Below are positions 6,130 to 12,325 of a stretch of DNA of 20,691 bases, one piece after another. The stretch's first letter is position 1, and each line of letters starts with the position of its first letter. This DNA comes from a virus. Location of the stretch: positions 1 to 20,691 of the IMG/VR virus record IMGVR_UViG_3300042673_000738; one strand, 5' to 3'. The notes under the pieces are model-generated. The model was not told the DNA's origin, made no database searches, and was given only the letters and a program-made list of their open reading frames with translations. The position numbers were made by a program, and so were the translations under genes.

Positions 6130-6740
6130 ACGACTGTTACCTCTATGTCTGATTTTTTATAACTTTGATAATACTCCATTGGCGGTGGTTCGATACCCAA
6201 GGTTCTTGCCAAGGTCAGGTTGTCACCAATGTAATAGCTGTCTTTCCATGCTGCCAAGATGTCACGATTTTGATCTGCAATGATGCCGGCCATGTTTCTT
6301 AAGTTTACGTAATACTTATCATATTTGGGGTATGTGATGTCAAAGTGTCCGCACTTGACCCACCAGCCCAGGCAAGCATCGTCGTTTCTGTGTACCAGAA
6401 TAACAGGACACTCGGGCCAATGCTGCTTTAAGAAATCAATATGATGCGCAAACACATGACTCTTAACAATGCGTACACCTTCACCTGAAAATGGACGATC
6501 AAATTCTGCTTCACATTCAGCTTTGGTATATTCGTTTAGTCGATCAAAGAATCCGCCAAATTCCATGCCGGGATCAAAGTATGCGCCCATATGCATCAAA
6601 TGTGGTTCTCCCCAAGCACTGTGCCAGTATTCGCGTTCAGGACTTGCGTCACTACGATCGATACTGGGACTAAAGTAAATGTTCTTGCTGACACTGGACC
6701 ACTTGGATCCCGGTGCACCTGCCATAAAAATATATTTCAT
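6126..6740 (-). CDS. Sulfotransferase-like P-loop protein (204 aa)
   Basis: The N-terminus MKYIFMAGAPGSKWSSVSK has a beta strand plus a P-loop-like GAPGSKWSS resembling the 5'-phosphosulfate binding loop of sulfotransferases. A later segment, RIVKSHVFAHHIDFLK followed by PVILVHRNDDACLGWW, resembles the 3'-phosphate/PAPS-binding part of the same fold (strand, then R and a downstream helix). The protein is shorter than typical sulfotransferases (about 250-300 aa), so a phage-specific P-loop kinase or transferase is also possible. The start overlaps the tctC stop as ATGA and its stop overlaps the oxygenase start as ATGA: three genes coupled in series. The acceptor is unknown. Confidence 0.65.
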   Translation of the reverse strand: MKYIFMAGAPGSKWSSVSKNIYFSPSIDRSDASPEREYWHSAWGEPHLMHMGAYFDPGMEFGGFFDRLNEYTKAECEAEFDRPFSGEGVRIVKSHVFAHHIDFLKQHWPECPVILVHRNDDACLGWWVKCGHFDITYPKYDKYYVNLRNMAGIIADQNRDILAAWKDSYYIGDNLTLARTLGIEPPPMEYYQSYKKSDIEVTVV

Positions 6741-7798
6741 TTGATCACCAATTCAGGTTTGTAAACGCTTTTGAATTGATAAGCATTGTCGTGCCACCAA
6801 ACCAAAGTCTGCAATTTTTTCTCAGTGATATTTTTACGCAAGCGATCTACAACTTGATTACCGTCTGCGCCGACAATCCATGTGTAACGACCCGAGTCTG
6901 CTTCTAATGCTTTGACTGCGTCGGGATCGGCTAACATACTGCGAAGTGCTGCTCGCAATTTTTCTGCATTGGGATTACCTTTGTTTACCCACAAAGCCTT
7001 TTGTAACACATCTCTAAAGTTTCTTTGCAGTGTATACGCTTCATACAATTCGCCACGAGGCTCTTGTCCGTATATGCGTTTGAAGACATCTTCAAATCGA
7101 AAACCTGGAGGAAAGTTAGGATCTTCTTGCTGCTGACCTGTTGCTAAATCTAACACACCGTGGTGATACCAAATCTTGCTGTCGGGTTTGTTGACATAGT
7201 GTTTGATCCAAGCAGCCGGTGTTTCTCTCACTGTGTTGAGTTCTCCTCGCTGATATGCCAATCTGCGTTCTGAACCTTTGATTCCGTTGACCCAGGTCAC
7301 ATGTTTTTTCCAACATGCCAGGTAATTTTCTTTCTTGGGCAAGTTGCCGCAGACCAGCATGGCAATGGCCATGCCGTCGGGTTCAAGTCCCGAGCCACCA
7401 GCAATACGTATACGATCACGTTCAGGATTAGTTGTAGCTGCATGTCCTAATACAATGTTGAGATTCTGCATGCCAATGGAATCGTAGTGCTTGTAGTCAT
7501 AGTCAATTTGGTCTACCAGATAACTGACGCCGTTGCCGCCGTGGCTGACCATGATCACTTTGGGATCTGTTCTTAGCTTGTTGTGAAACTCGTTAAAGCC
7601 AGGAATGTCTTTGGCCCCAGGAATGTGCTGGATTACAATTTTTTCTCCCAGATGCTTTTCTAAATGTCGGGCAACAATGTTGGCCCAAACACTGGTGCCA
7701 CCTCCGGGTGCCTGTGGTACAATCATGCGATACTCAGCATGTGCTGTGCTGACTACAACAGCCAATCCAGCAATGATCAATTTTACTATGTTGCGCAT
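6737..7798 (-). CDS. tctC: TctC/Bug-family periplasmic solute-binding protein
   Basis: A 353-residue protein with a Sec signal peptide: MRNIVKLIIAGLAVVVSTAHA with likely cleavage after residue 21. The first mature strand RMIVPQAPGGGTSVWANIVA corresponds to the VPFxPGGxxD-type opening of Bug/TctC proteins, followed by VARHLEKHLGEKIVIQHIPGA as in the family. A small-residue loop, AGGSGLEPDGMAIAM (133-147), takes the position of the usual G-S-x-G ligand loop. Two cysteines (150 and 162) in the exported domain may form a disulfide. TctC binds a carboxylate in the periplasm and hands it to TctA/TctB. The sequence is quite divergent and the ligand cannot be predicted. It follows tctA by 11 bases with a strong AGGAG site and overlaps the next gene by ATGA. 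Confidence 0.85.
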   Translation of the reverse strand: MRNIVKLIIAGLAVVVSTAHAEYRMIVPQAPGGGTSVWANIVARHLEKHLGEKIVIQHIPGAKDIPGFNEFHNKLRTDPKVIMVSHGGNGVSYLVDQIDYDYKHYDSIGMQNLNIVLGHAATTNPERDRIRIAGGSGLEPDGMAIAMLVCGNLPKKENYLACWKKHVTWVNGIKGSERRLAYQRGELNTVRETPAAWIKHYVNKPDSKIWYHHGVLDLATGQQQEDPNFPPGFRFEDVFKRIYGQEPRGELYEAYTLQRNFRDVLQKALWVNKGNPNAEKLRAALRSMLADPDAVKALEADSGRYTWIVGADGNQVVDRLRKNITEKKLQTLVWWHDNAYQFKSVYKPELVIK

Positions 7799-7809
7799 AT
7801 TAATCTCCT

Positions 7810-9249
7810 TTAATGATATGCTAACCCGCGATTGGGTCTAAAAATACTGTAAGTTACAATGACTAGAGAAATAACGGTTAGAGACACAAATATGGGTCGT
7901 GTTGCCAATTCGTTTATGGTGTACAAGGCTTGAGTTTGCTGAATGTAATTTTCCAGTTTCTCTACCAGGATAAATGCCACCATCACTGCTGGGCGTGAGA
8001 TACCAAATTTTTTGCAAGCCACGCCCAACACACTGCACAATGCCAAAATATAAAGATCGTTCACAGTTCCAGTGTATTCCAAGCAACTCCATACAATAAT
8101 GGACAAGATCACAACAGCGTAAATCCAGTAGGGTATTTCCAGCAGCTTGACCACAATGCGTGTGGTAAACATTGCAATAAAAAATGCTAATACCGTGCTG
8201 GCAATAAATGCTCCGCCCAGGCTCCAGAAAAATGCAGTGTCTTTGAGTGTTTCAGGTGTGCCCAATTCCATTCCAAAGTAAACACATATGGCCATCATAA
8301 TGGCTGCAAATGGTGCACCAGGGATGCCAAACAACACAGTAGGAACCATGCTGGAAGCTTTTTGTGCATTGTTGGCACCTTCGCAGCCCAGCAAGCCTTT
8401 GATGTTGCCGTTGCCAAATGTTTCTCGGGGATTCTTAGCCACTGTGGCACCATAGGCCATGATGTCGCCTACCGATCCACCAATTCCTGGCAGCAGGCCT
8501 GAAACAAATCCAATGAATCCACCACGCAAAACTTCACGCCAATGCATCACACAATCTCTGAACCCACAAAACAGTTGCGGCCAATAATCTGTAATGGGTT
8601 CTGGGCGTACTGCAGATTTTCTAAATCCCGACATGACTTCTGGTATACCAAACAAGCCAGCAATCAAAGGAATCAATTGTATGCCGGCTCCGAGATATTC
8701 CCAACCACCGGTATAACGCACAACTCCCGTGGCAGGGTTTTGCCCAATCATACCTAGAAAACAGCCCAGGCCGATGGCCACCAAACTCAGCAGCACATTT
8801 TTGCTGGTAATGAATCCCACACAGGCCAGTGCCATCAACATGAACGCCATAAACTCCGGAATACCAAATACCAATACCAATTTGGAATACCATGGCATCA
8901 GTGCAAATGCTATTGTGCCCCACAGCACTCCGTTTACAGTGGAATCCATAATGGCAATGCCAATGGCACGAGCAGCCTGTCCTTGCTGCGACATCTTGTA
9001 TCCATCAATAATGCTGGCAGCGGTGGAATTACTACCGGGTATTCCGGTCAAGATACTGGTGAAACTGTCGCCAGTTGACGATGCTGCTATTAGACTGGTT
9101 AAAAACACAATGCCCAAGTAAGGATCTGCAAGAAAGTAACTGCTGAGTCCAAACACAGTTAATAAACCTGTGGTGGCCCCAGCCATTGGCATGATGCCAA
9201 TAATCATTCCATAAACAGTACCAAGCAGGCACCAAATCACATAATCCAT
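7810..9249 (-). CDS. tctA: TctA-family tripartite tricarboxylate transporter large membrane subunit
   Basis: A 479-residue polytopic membrane protein, close to the usual TctA length of about 500. Both diagnostic halves are present: the first with GIMPMAGATTGLL (18-30) and LTGIPGSNSTAASIIDGY (68-84), the second with GLLPGIGGSVGDIMAYG (251-267), GANNAQKASSMVPTVLFGIP (291-310) and GAPFAAIMMA. About a dozen hydrophobic segments are visible. TctA forms the permease with the small subunit TctB and uses the ion gradient plus TctC to import carboxylates. No TctB-like gene (about 150 aa, four helices) is found in the window. It has no frameshift and is the first gene of the operon. The ribosome binding site before ATG 9249 is weak (CGGTAACTCG). 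Confidence 0.9.
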   Translation of the reverse strand: MDYVIWCLLGTVYGMIIGIMPMAGATTGLLTVFGLSSYFLADPYLGIVFLTSLIAASSTGDSFTSILTGIPGSNSTAASIIDGYKMSQQGQAARAIGIAIMDSTVNGVLWGTIAFALMPWYSKLVLVFGIPEFMAFMLMALACVGFITSKNVLLSLVAIGLGCFLGMIGQNPATGVVRYTGGWEYLGAGIQLIPLIAGLFGIPEVMSGFRKSAVRPEPITDYWPQLFCGFRDCVMHWREVLRGGFIGFVSGLLPGIGGSVGDIMAYGATVAKNPRETFGNGNIKGLLGCEGANNAQKASSMVPTVLFGIPGAPFAAIMMAICVYFGMELGTPETLKDTAFFWSLGGAFIASTVLAFFIAMFTTRIVVKLLEIPYWIYAVVILSIIVWSCLEYTGTVNDLYILALCSVLGVACKKFGISRPAVMVAFILVEKLENYIQQTQALYTINELATRPIFVSLTVISLVIVTYSIFRPNRGLAYH

Positions 9250-9364
9250 CGAGTTACCGTGTTGAGAGAGAAATATATTGCAGAAGATTTTGCAAGATAA
9301 TTAATACTATATATCAAAAATTTATTTGTTTAACAAATTTATTTATCAAAATAGGAAATTTTTA
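9250..9364. promoter_or_regulatory. Divergent intergenic control region (tctA / methyltransferase)
   Basis: This AT-rich 115-base gap separates the divergent tctA and methyltransferase genes. On the minus strand it holds a late-type ATAAATA (9340-9346) about 90 bases before tctA and a weaker sigma70-like pair TTGTTA-17-TATATA. A 7-bp inverted repeat ATTTGTT-T-AACAAAT (9324-9338) and the direct repeat AAATTTATTT flank it. On the plus strand AGGAAATTTTTA before ATG 9365 is the methyltransferase ribosome binding site; no convincing plus-strand promoter is seen. Confidence 0.5.
9340..9346 (-). promoter_or_regulatory. Candidate T4-like late promoter element for the tctA operon
   Basis: GATAAATA on the minus strand, seven of eight matches to the T4 late consensus. 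A transcript would start near 9333 and carry a leader of about 85 bases before tctA. The AT-rich context makes chance more likely than for the other late elements. Confidence 0.4.
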
Positions 9365-10099
9365 ATGAATAGCAAAATTTTTAATTGTATCTTAGAAAAA
9401 TTACAAGATACCTGGCATTTACCAAAATACGCAGAAATTCGTGCCGATTTCAACAAAGACACTGTGTTAGATCAATTGCCTTGGACTCCGGCACGCAAAC
9501 TAAAGTTTCAGCAAGATTTAAGTTCTACATTCAATGTACCTGTTGAAATAGAAGGCACTATTGCTAATCTAGTTAACAGAACCGATGTACGTTACTTGTC
9601 GTGGTTCTTTGGTGAGATATGGAAGCCCCGTACAGAAAAATATCATTGGACTGGATATCGTGTTGCAGAAGAAATTTGTCGTATGAATCCACGAAAAGTA
9701 TTGGATGTGGGTTGCGGATACAATCCCTTTAAAGGACGTATTCCTAATCTCATAGGTATTGATCCTTACAACAACTGTGCTGACTTCATGGTCGACATCT
9801 TGGATTATCATGTAGAGCCTGCTAGCTTTGATCATGTGATTGCCCTGGGTTCAATCAACTTCAACAGCAGGGAAGATATTGAACTACGGTTCTCTGCCAC
9901 TATCAACTTGCTGGCACCAGGCGGTCATTTGTGGATGCGTTGCAACCCAGGACACAGTCATAAAAATGGACCATGGGTTGAAATTTTCCCATGGTCCTTC
10001 GATGTTGCTTACGAGTTAGCCAAGCAGTTCGACTTAACTCTAGAAACTCTTAAACAGGATCAAGACAGATTGTTTTTCCTGTTCAAGCGTAACGCTTAA
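9365..10099 (+). CDS. Class I SAM-dependent methyltransferase (244 aa)
   Basis: The start was chosen at ATG 9365 (MNSKIFNCILEKLQ) with AGGAAATTTTTA before it; the open frame reaches back to a TTG at 9326. A helical N-terminal part of about 75 residues precedes the Rossmann core: motif I VLDVGCGYN (112-120), an acidic second strand GIDPYNNCADF with D133, and FDHVIALGSINF (155-166) as motif IV region, followed by LLAPGGHLWMR. It transfers methyl groups from SAM; the target is not evident and no DNA-MTase DPPY-type catalytic motif is seen, so a small molecule, protein or glycan is more likely. It is one of two plus-strand genes and overlaps the convergent Sm-like gene by 4 bases. Confidence 0.8.
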   Translation: MNSKIFNCILEKLQDTWHLPKYAEIRADFNKDTVLDQLPWTPARKLKFQQDLSSTFNVPVEIEGTIANLVNRTDVRYLSWFFGEIWKPRTEKYHWTGYRVAEEICRMNPRKVLDVGCGYNPFKGRIPNLIGIDPYNNCADFMVDILDYHVEPASFDHVIALGSINFNSREDIELRFSATINLLAPGGHLWMRCNPGHSHKNGPWVEIFPWSFDVAYELAKQFDLTLETLKQDQDRLFFLFKRNA

Positions 10100-10398
10100 C
10101 CTACTAAGATCTTCTTCTCCGGCGGTACTACTACGCCGGTTGTTACTTCAATATATTTGGTTTTGATATCATCCTTGGCGTCAGCAATCATGGAAACGGC
10201 TGCGCCATACAGAACAATTTCCTTGTCCAAGTTGCCGCTGAACATGCTGGGCATCATTTGCAGGCCTTGCTGAGTTGGTGCCATGCTGATGGGCTGTTTC
10301 AAAATAAACATACCATCAGTTACTTCCACAATCTTGGCAATCAGCTCTTCGCCGCTGTTTAATTTAAAAACCAATATTTCGTCTTTTTCAATCTTCAT
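10096..10398 (-). CDS. Sm-like (LSm fold) phage protein (100 aa)
   Basis: A 100-residue protein whose first half (EILVFKLNSGEELIAKIVEV, then MFILKQPISM) has the pattern of an Sm1 motif: strand, SGEE turn, strand, then a proline-ended strand. A second block (KEIVLYGAAVSMIADA) could be the closing strands, and the tail is hydrophilic (KTKYIEVTTG). Similar short proteins occur in many T4-like marine phages. An RNA-binding or Hfq-like role is inference from the fold only. The AAAGGATAACA ribosome site lies in the end of the glutaredoxin gene, 2 bases after which this gene begins. Confidence 0.6.
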   Translation of the reverse strand: MKIEKDEILVFKLNSGEELIAKIVEVTDGMFILKQPISMAPTQQGLQMMPSMFSGNLDKEIVLYGAAVSMIADAKDDIKTKYIEVTTGVVVPPEKKILVG

Positions 10399-10400
10399 TG

Positions 10401-10643
10401 TTATCCTTTAAGTTGTGTCCAAAATTCTTCGGGTTGTCCAGCAAGTCCTTGATAGCCACCTTGTAACAATGTTGTACCGTTGAATACTTGTGGAACACTA
10501 CGCAACCCTTGATCAACTAAAAAATCTCTAGCGTCAGGTTGATCCTCAAGATTAATGGTACGATATTCTACACCGCGGCTTTCTAGCAAAGCTTTCGCAC
10601 GATCGCAAAATGGACAATTATTTTTTGTGTATACTGTTAACAT
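10401..10643 (-). CDS. grx: Glutaredoxin, ribonucleotide reductase reductant
   Basis: An 80-residue classical dithiol glutaredoxin: CPFC active site at residues 10-13 (NNCPFCDRAK), cis-proline in SVPQVF (Pro51), and GG at 62-63 in the glutathione-binding QGGYQGL. It reduces the C-terminal cysteines of the NrdA encoded nearby, and other disulfides, with glutathione as electron donor. T4 NrdC is the functional counterpart. It has its own promoter (TTGACA-17-TATAAT) and AGGAAATTGAT ribosome site, so it can be expressed early and apart from nrdA/nrdB upstream. Confidence 0.95.
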   Translation of the reverse strand: MLTVYTKNNCPFCDRAKALLESRGVEYRTINLEDQPDARDFLVDQGLRSVPQVFNGTTLLQGGYQGLAGQPEEFWTQLKG

Positions 10644-10661
10644 ATCAATTTCCTAGTCTAA

Positions 10662-10690
10662 ATTATAGCAGTTTTTGTTTAGTGTGTCAA
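10662..10690 (-). promoter_or_regulatory. Strong sigma70 promoter for glutaredoxin
   Basis: Perfect TTGACA (10685-10690) and TATAAT (10662-10667) with a 17-base spacer on the minus strand, 18 bases before the glutaredoxin ATG. It partly overlaps the gap after the 109-aa gene. This is the closest match to the bacterial consensus in the window. Confidence 0.85.
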
Positions 10691-10692
10691 CA

Positions 10693-11022
10693 TCAAATGG
10701 ATTTGTTTATCAATTCAAACGTGATGCCGTTTTCCGTTTGGTATCGGGTAAAAAATGCCAGCCATTCAGGATCAGTTCCTTTTCCTTGTGCAGCAGTGGT
10801 TTCGTCTTTCCAAACATATACTCTGTCATTGACAGCACCAGATCCTTCGACCACTACAAGATCGCCGCGAGCAACGGCCTGATCTCTCAAATCAAACTGT
10901 CGTAGTTCGGCAGCACGAAACTGAGCTTGCTCGGCCATGGGTAGAGTTTCTATCCATTTGTGTAGTGGCACAGCTGGCTGTCCATCTTGGGTCTTGTAAA
11001 CAAATTCTTGTGCGACTGGCAT
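10693..11022 (-). CDS. Hypothetical protein downstream of nrdB (109 aa)
   Basis: A soluble 109-residue protein with MPVAQEFVYKTQDGQPAVPLHKWIETL, an acidic/basic central helix (EQAQFRAAELRQFDLRDQA), then VEGSGAVNDRVYVWKDE and an aromatic WLAFFTRYQTENG. No family is recognised. It starts 2 bases after the nrdB stop, a spacing that indicates co-translation. It is not the YfaE-type ferredoxin often found after nrdB, because the CxxxxCxxC cluster is absent. A role in RNR function or dNTP supply is only suggested by position. Confidence 0.7.
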   Translation of the reverse strand: MPVAQEFVYKTQDGQPAVPLHKWIETLPMAEQAQFRAAELRQFDLRDQAVARGDLVVVEGSGAVNDRVYVWKDETTAAQGKGTDPEWLAFFTRYQTENGITFELINKSI

Positions 11023-11024
11023 GA

Positions 11025-12128
11025 TTATAAGCTGGGCAGCTGATCGTAATCAAGGTCATCGCTCATGACACCAATTACATAATTTGTTGATTCTGTTTCT
11101 TGTAATGCTGACTGCTTCTTGTGTATATCTGTGTGCTTGTTAAACCAAGGAATTGGAGTGGTACGTGGGGCTGTGCCTTGATACTTGATGCCAATTTGTT
11201 TTAACGCATCTACTGCTGTGTAGTCTACAAAGTCCATCAAGATATTGGCGTTGAGTCCAATTACAGGACCTTTCTTAAACAGGTACACAGCCCAATCTTT
11301 TTCTTCGCGGATAACATCTTTGTAGATTTCATACACTTCTGCTTCGCACTCGGCCTTGATTTCAGCAAAGCGTGGATCTTCTTTGACCACCTGATTGATC
11401 AAGAAAGCTGTCCAGCCTTTGTGCAACAGTTCATCTTGCAGGATCAGGCTAATGATGTTGCCGTTGCCGATAAAGATACGATTCTCAACCATTGCTAAAC
11501 TTGTAGCAAACGAAACCATAAAGCGGAATGCTTCTAATGCATAGCTGGCGTGTAGTGCTAGCCAAATTGCCTTAATGTGTTCTTTCTCTGTGACATTATC
11601 AGGGTTGAGTTCTTTGCGGCAGTTTAATCTGTGTAAGTAGTCATAATACTTGCCCACGCTGCTTGCCATGCCCACAATTTCTTCTGTGTCGTGAATTGTG
11701 TTAAACACATCTTTGGGCACGTTGTAGATGTTGCGAATGATATGACTGTAGCTGCGACTGTGAATATTTGTTTCAAAAAAGCTCCAGTTGTACATTAGGG
11801 CTTCCAGCTCAGGCAGGCTTACACAAGGTGTAAACACCTGTGCAGGGCCACGCCCTTGCAAACTGTCTAGGGCTGTTTGACGTAACAAGTTGCTGGTAAA
11901 GATATGCTTGACAGCATCGCTGGCATCCTTAAAGTCACCTGCATCTTTAGTCAGACTGATCTCTTCTGGTACCCAATAGAAACCACGTGCTGTAGTTTCA
12001 AAGTTGGCAACCTTGTTGTACTTGACTTCTTCAAAGCGTTGAATAGTGACCGGACCTGCTGGATCCAGAAACATCTTGCGATTTAGATAGTCTGTTTTTG
12101 TTTTTAAGTTGTATTGTGCGTTGCTCAT
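11025..12128 (-). CDS. nrdB: Class Ia ribonucleotide reductase beta subunit NrdB
   Basis: A 367-residue protein that generates the tyrosyl radical for NrdA. Di-iron ligands and the radical residue can be placed by the family pattern: Asp88 (LDSLQGRG), Glu119 (SFFETNIH), His123, Tyr127 in HSRSYSHI, Glu199 (YALEAFRF), Glu233 and His236 (QDELLHKG). All are retained, so it should be a normal tyrosyl-radical class Ia enzyme. The extreme C-terminus (DLDYDQLPSL) is the tail that docks on NrdA. Its ATG lies 3 bases after the stop of a small membrane protein gene inserted between nrdA and nrdB. Confidence 0.97.
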   Translation of the reverse strand: MSNAQYNLKTKTDYLNRKMFLDPAGPVTIQRFEEVKYNKVANFETTARGFYWVPEEISLTKDAGDFKDASDAVKHIFTSNLLRQTALDSLQGRGPAQVFTPCVSLPELEALMYNWSFFETNIHSRSYSHIIRNIYNVPKDVFNTIHDTEEIVGMASSVGKYYDYLHRLNCRKELNPDNVTEKEHIKAIWLALHASYALEAFRFMVSFATSLAMVENRIFIGNGNIISLILQDELLHKGWTAFLINQVVKEDPRFAEIKAECEAEVYEIYKDVIREEKDWAVYLFKKGPVIGLNANILMDFVDYTAVDALKQIGIKYQGTAPRTTPIPWFNKHTDIHKKQSALQETESTNYVIGVMSDDLDYDQLPSL

Positions 12129-12131
12129 AAT

Positions 12132-12323
12132 TTACCAATTTTTAAGTATGTTTGCAATAATAAAAATGCAAGTTACCACATGTATAATGACCCAAAAAGT
12201 TTTAAGAAACAGTGCTATACGAGCTTCTCTAAGTGTAAGAATAGGAACATCTGGTCGATCATCGTCGGTATTACCCATCAAATGCCCAGTTGCCCTGGCC
12301 CATATCTTTTCAAAACTATTCAT
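12132..12323 (-). CDS. Small membrane protein between nrdA and nrdB (63 aa)
   Basis: A 63-residue protein starting MNSFEKIWARATGHLMGNTD, with an acidic stretch (NTDDDRPDVP), then REARIALFLKTFWVIIH and a hydrophobic C-terminal helix VVTCIFIIANILKNW. One, perhaps two, membrane helices. It lies 2 bases after the nrdA stop and 3 before nrdB, so its reading frame is fully embedded in the operon and very likely translated. Function unknown; it could tether RNR to the membrane, but nothing in its sequence shows this. Confidence 0.75.
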   Translation of the reverse strand: MNSFEKIWARATGHLMGNTDDDRPDVPILTLREARIALFLKTFWVIIHVVTCIFIIANILKNW

Positions 12324-12325
12324 AG

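Noticed and set aside
8621-8923. Antisense and alternate-frame ORFs within tctA, nrdA, tail spike and the large structural gene
   Set aside because: All are shadows of long genes with clear family motifs or consistent composition.
9321-9346. Direct repeat AAATTTATTT as an attachment site or origin
   Set aside because: Short and extremely AT-rich, explained as well by a promoter region; there is no integrase nearby.
10693-11022. 109-aa gene as the RNR-associated ferredoxin YfaE
   Set aside because: It contains no CxxxxCxxC cluster; in fact no cysteine is present.
12132-12323. The small membrane proteins as a missing TctB
   Set aside because: TctB is about 150 residues with four helices; none of the small membrane proteins in the window has that size or layout, and none is next to tctA.
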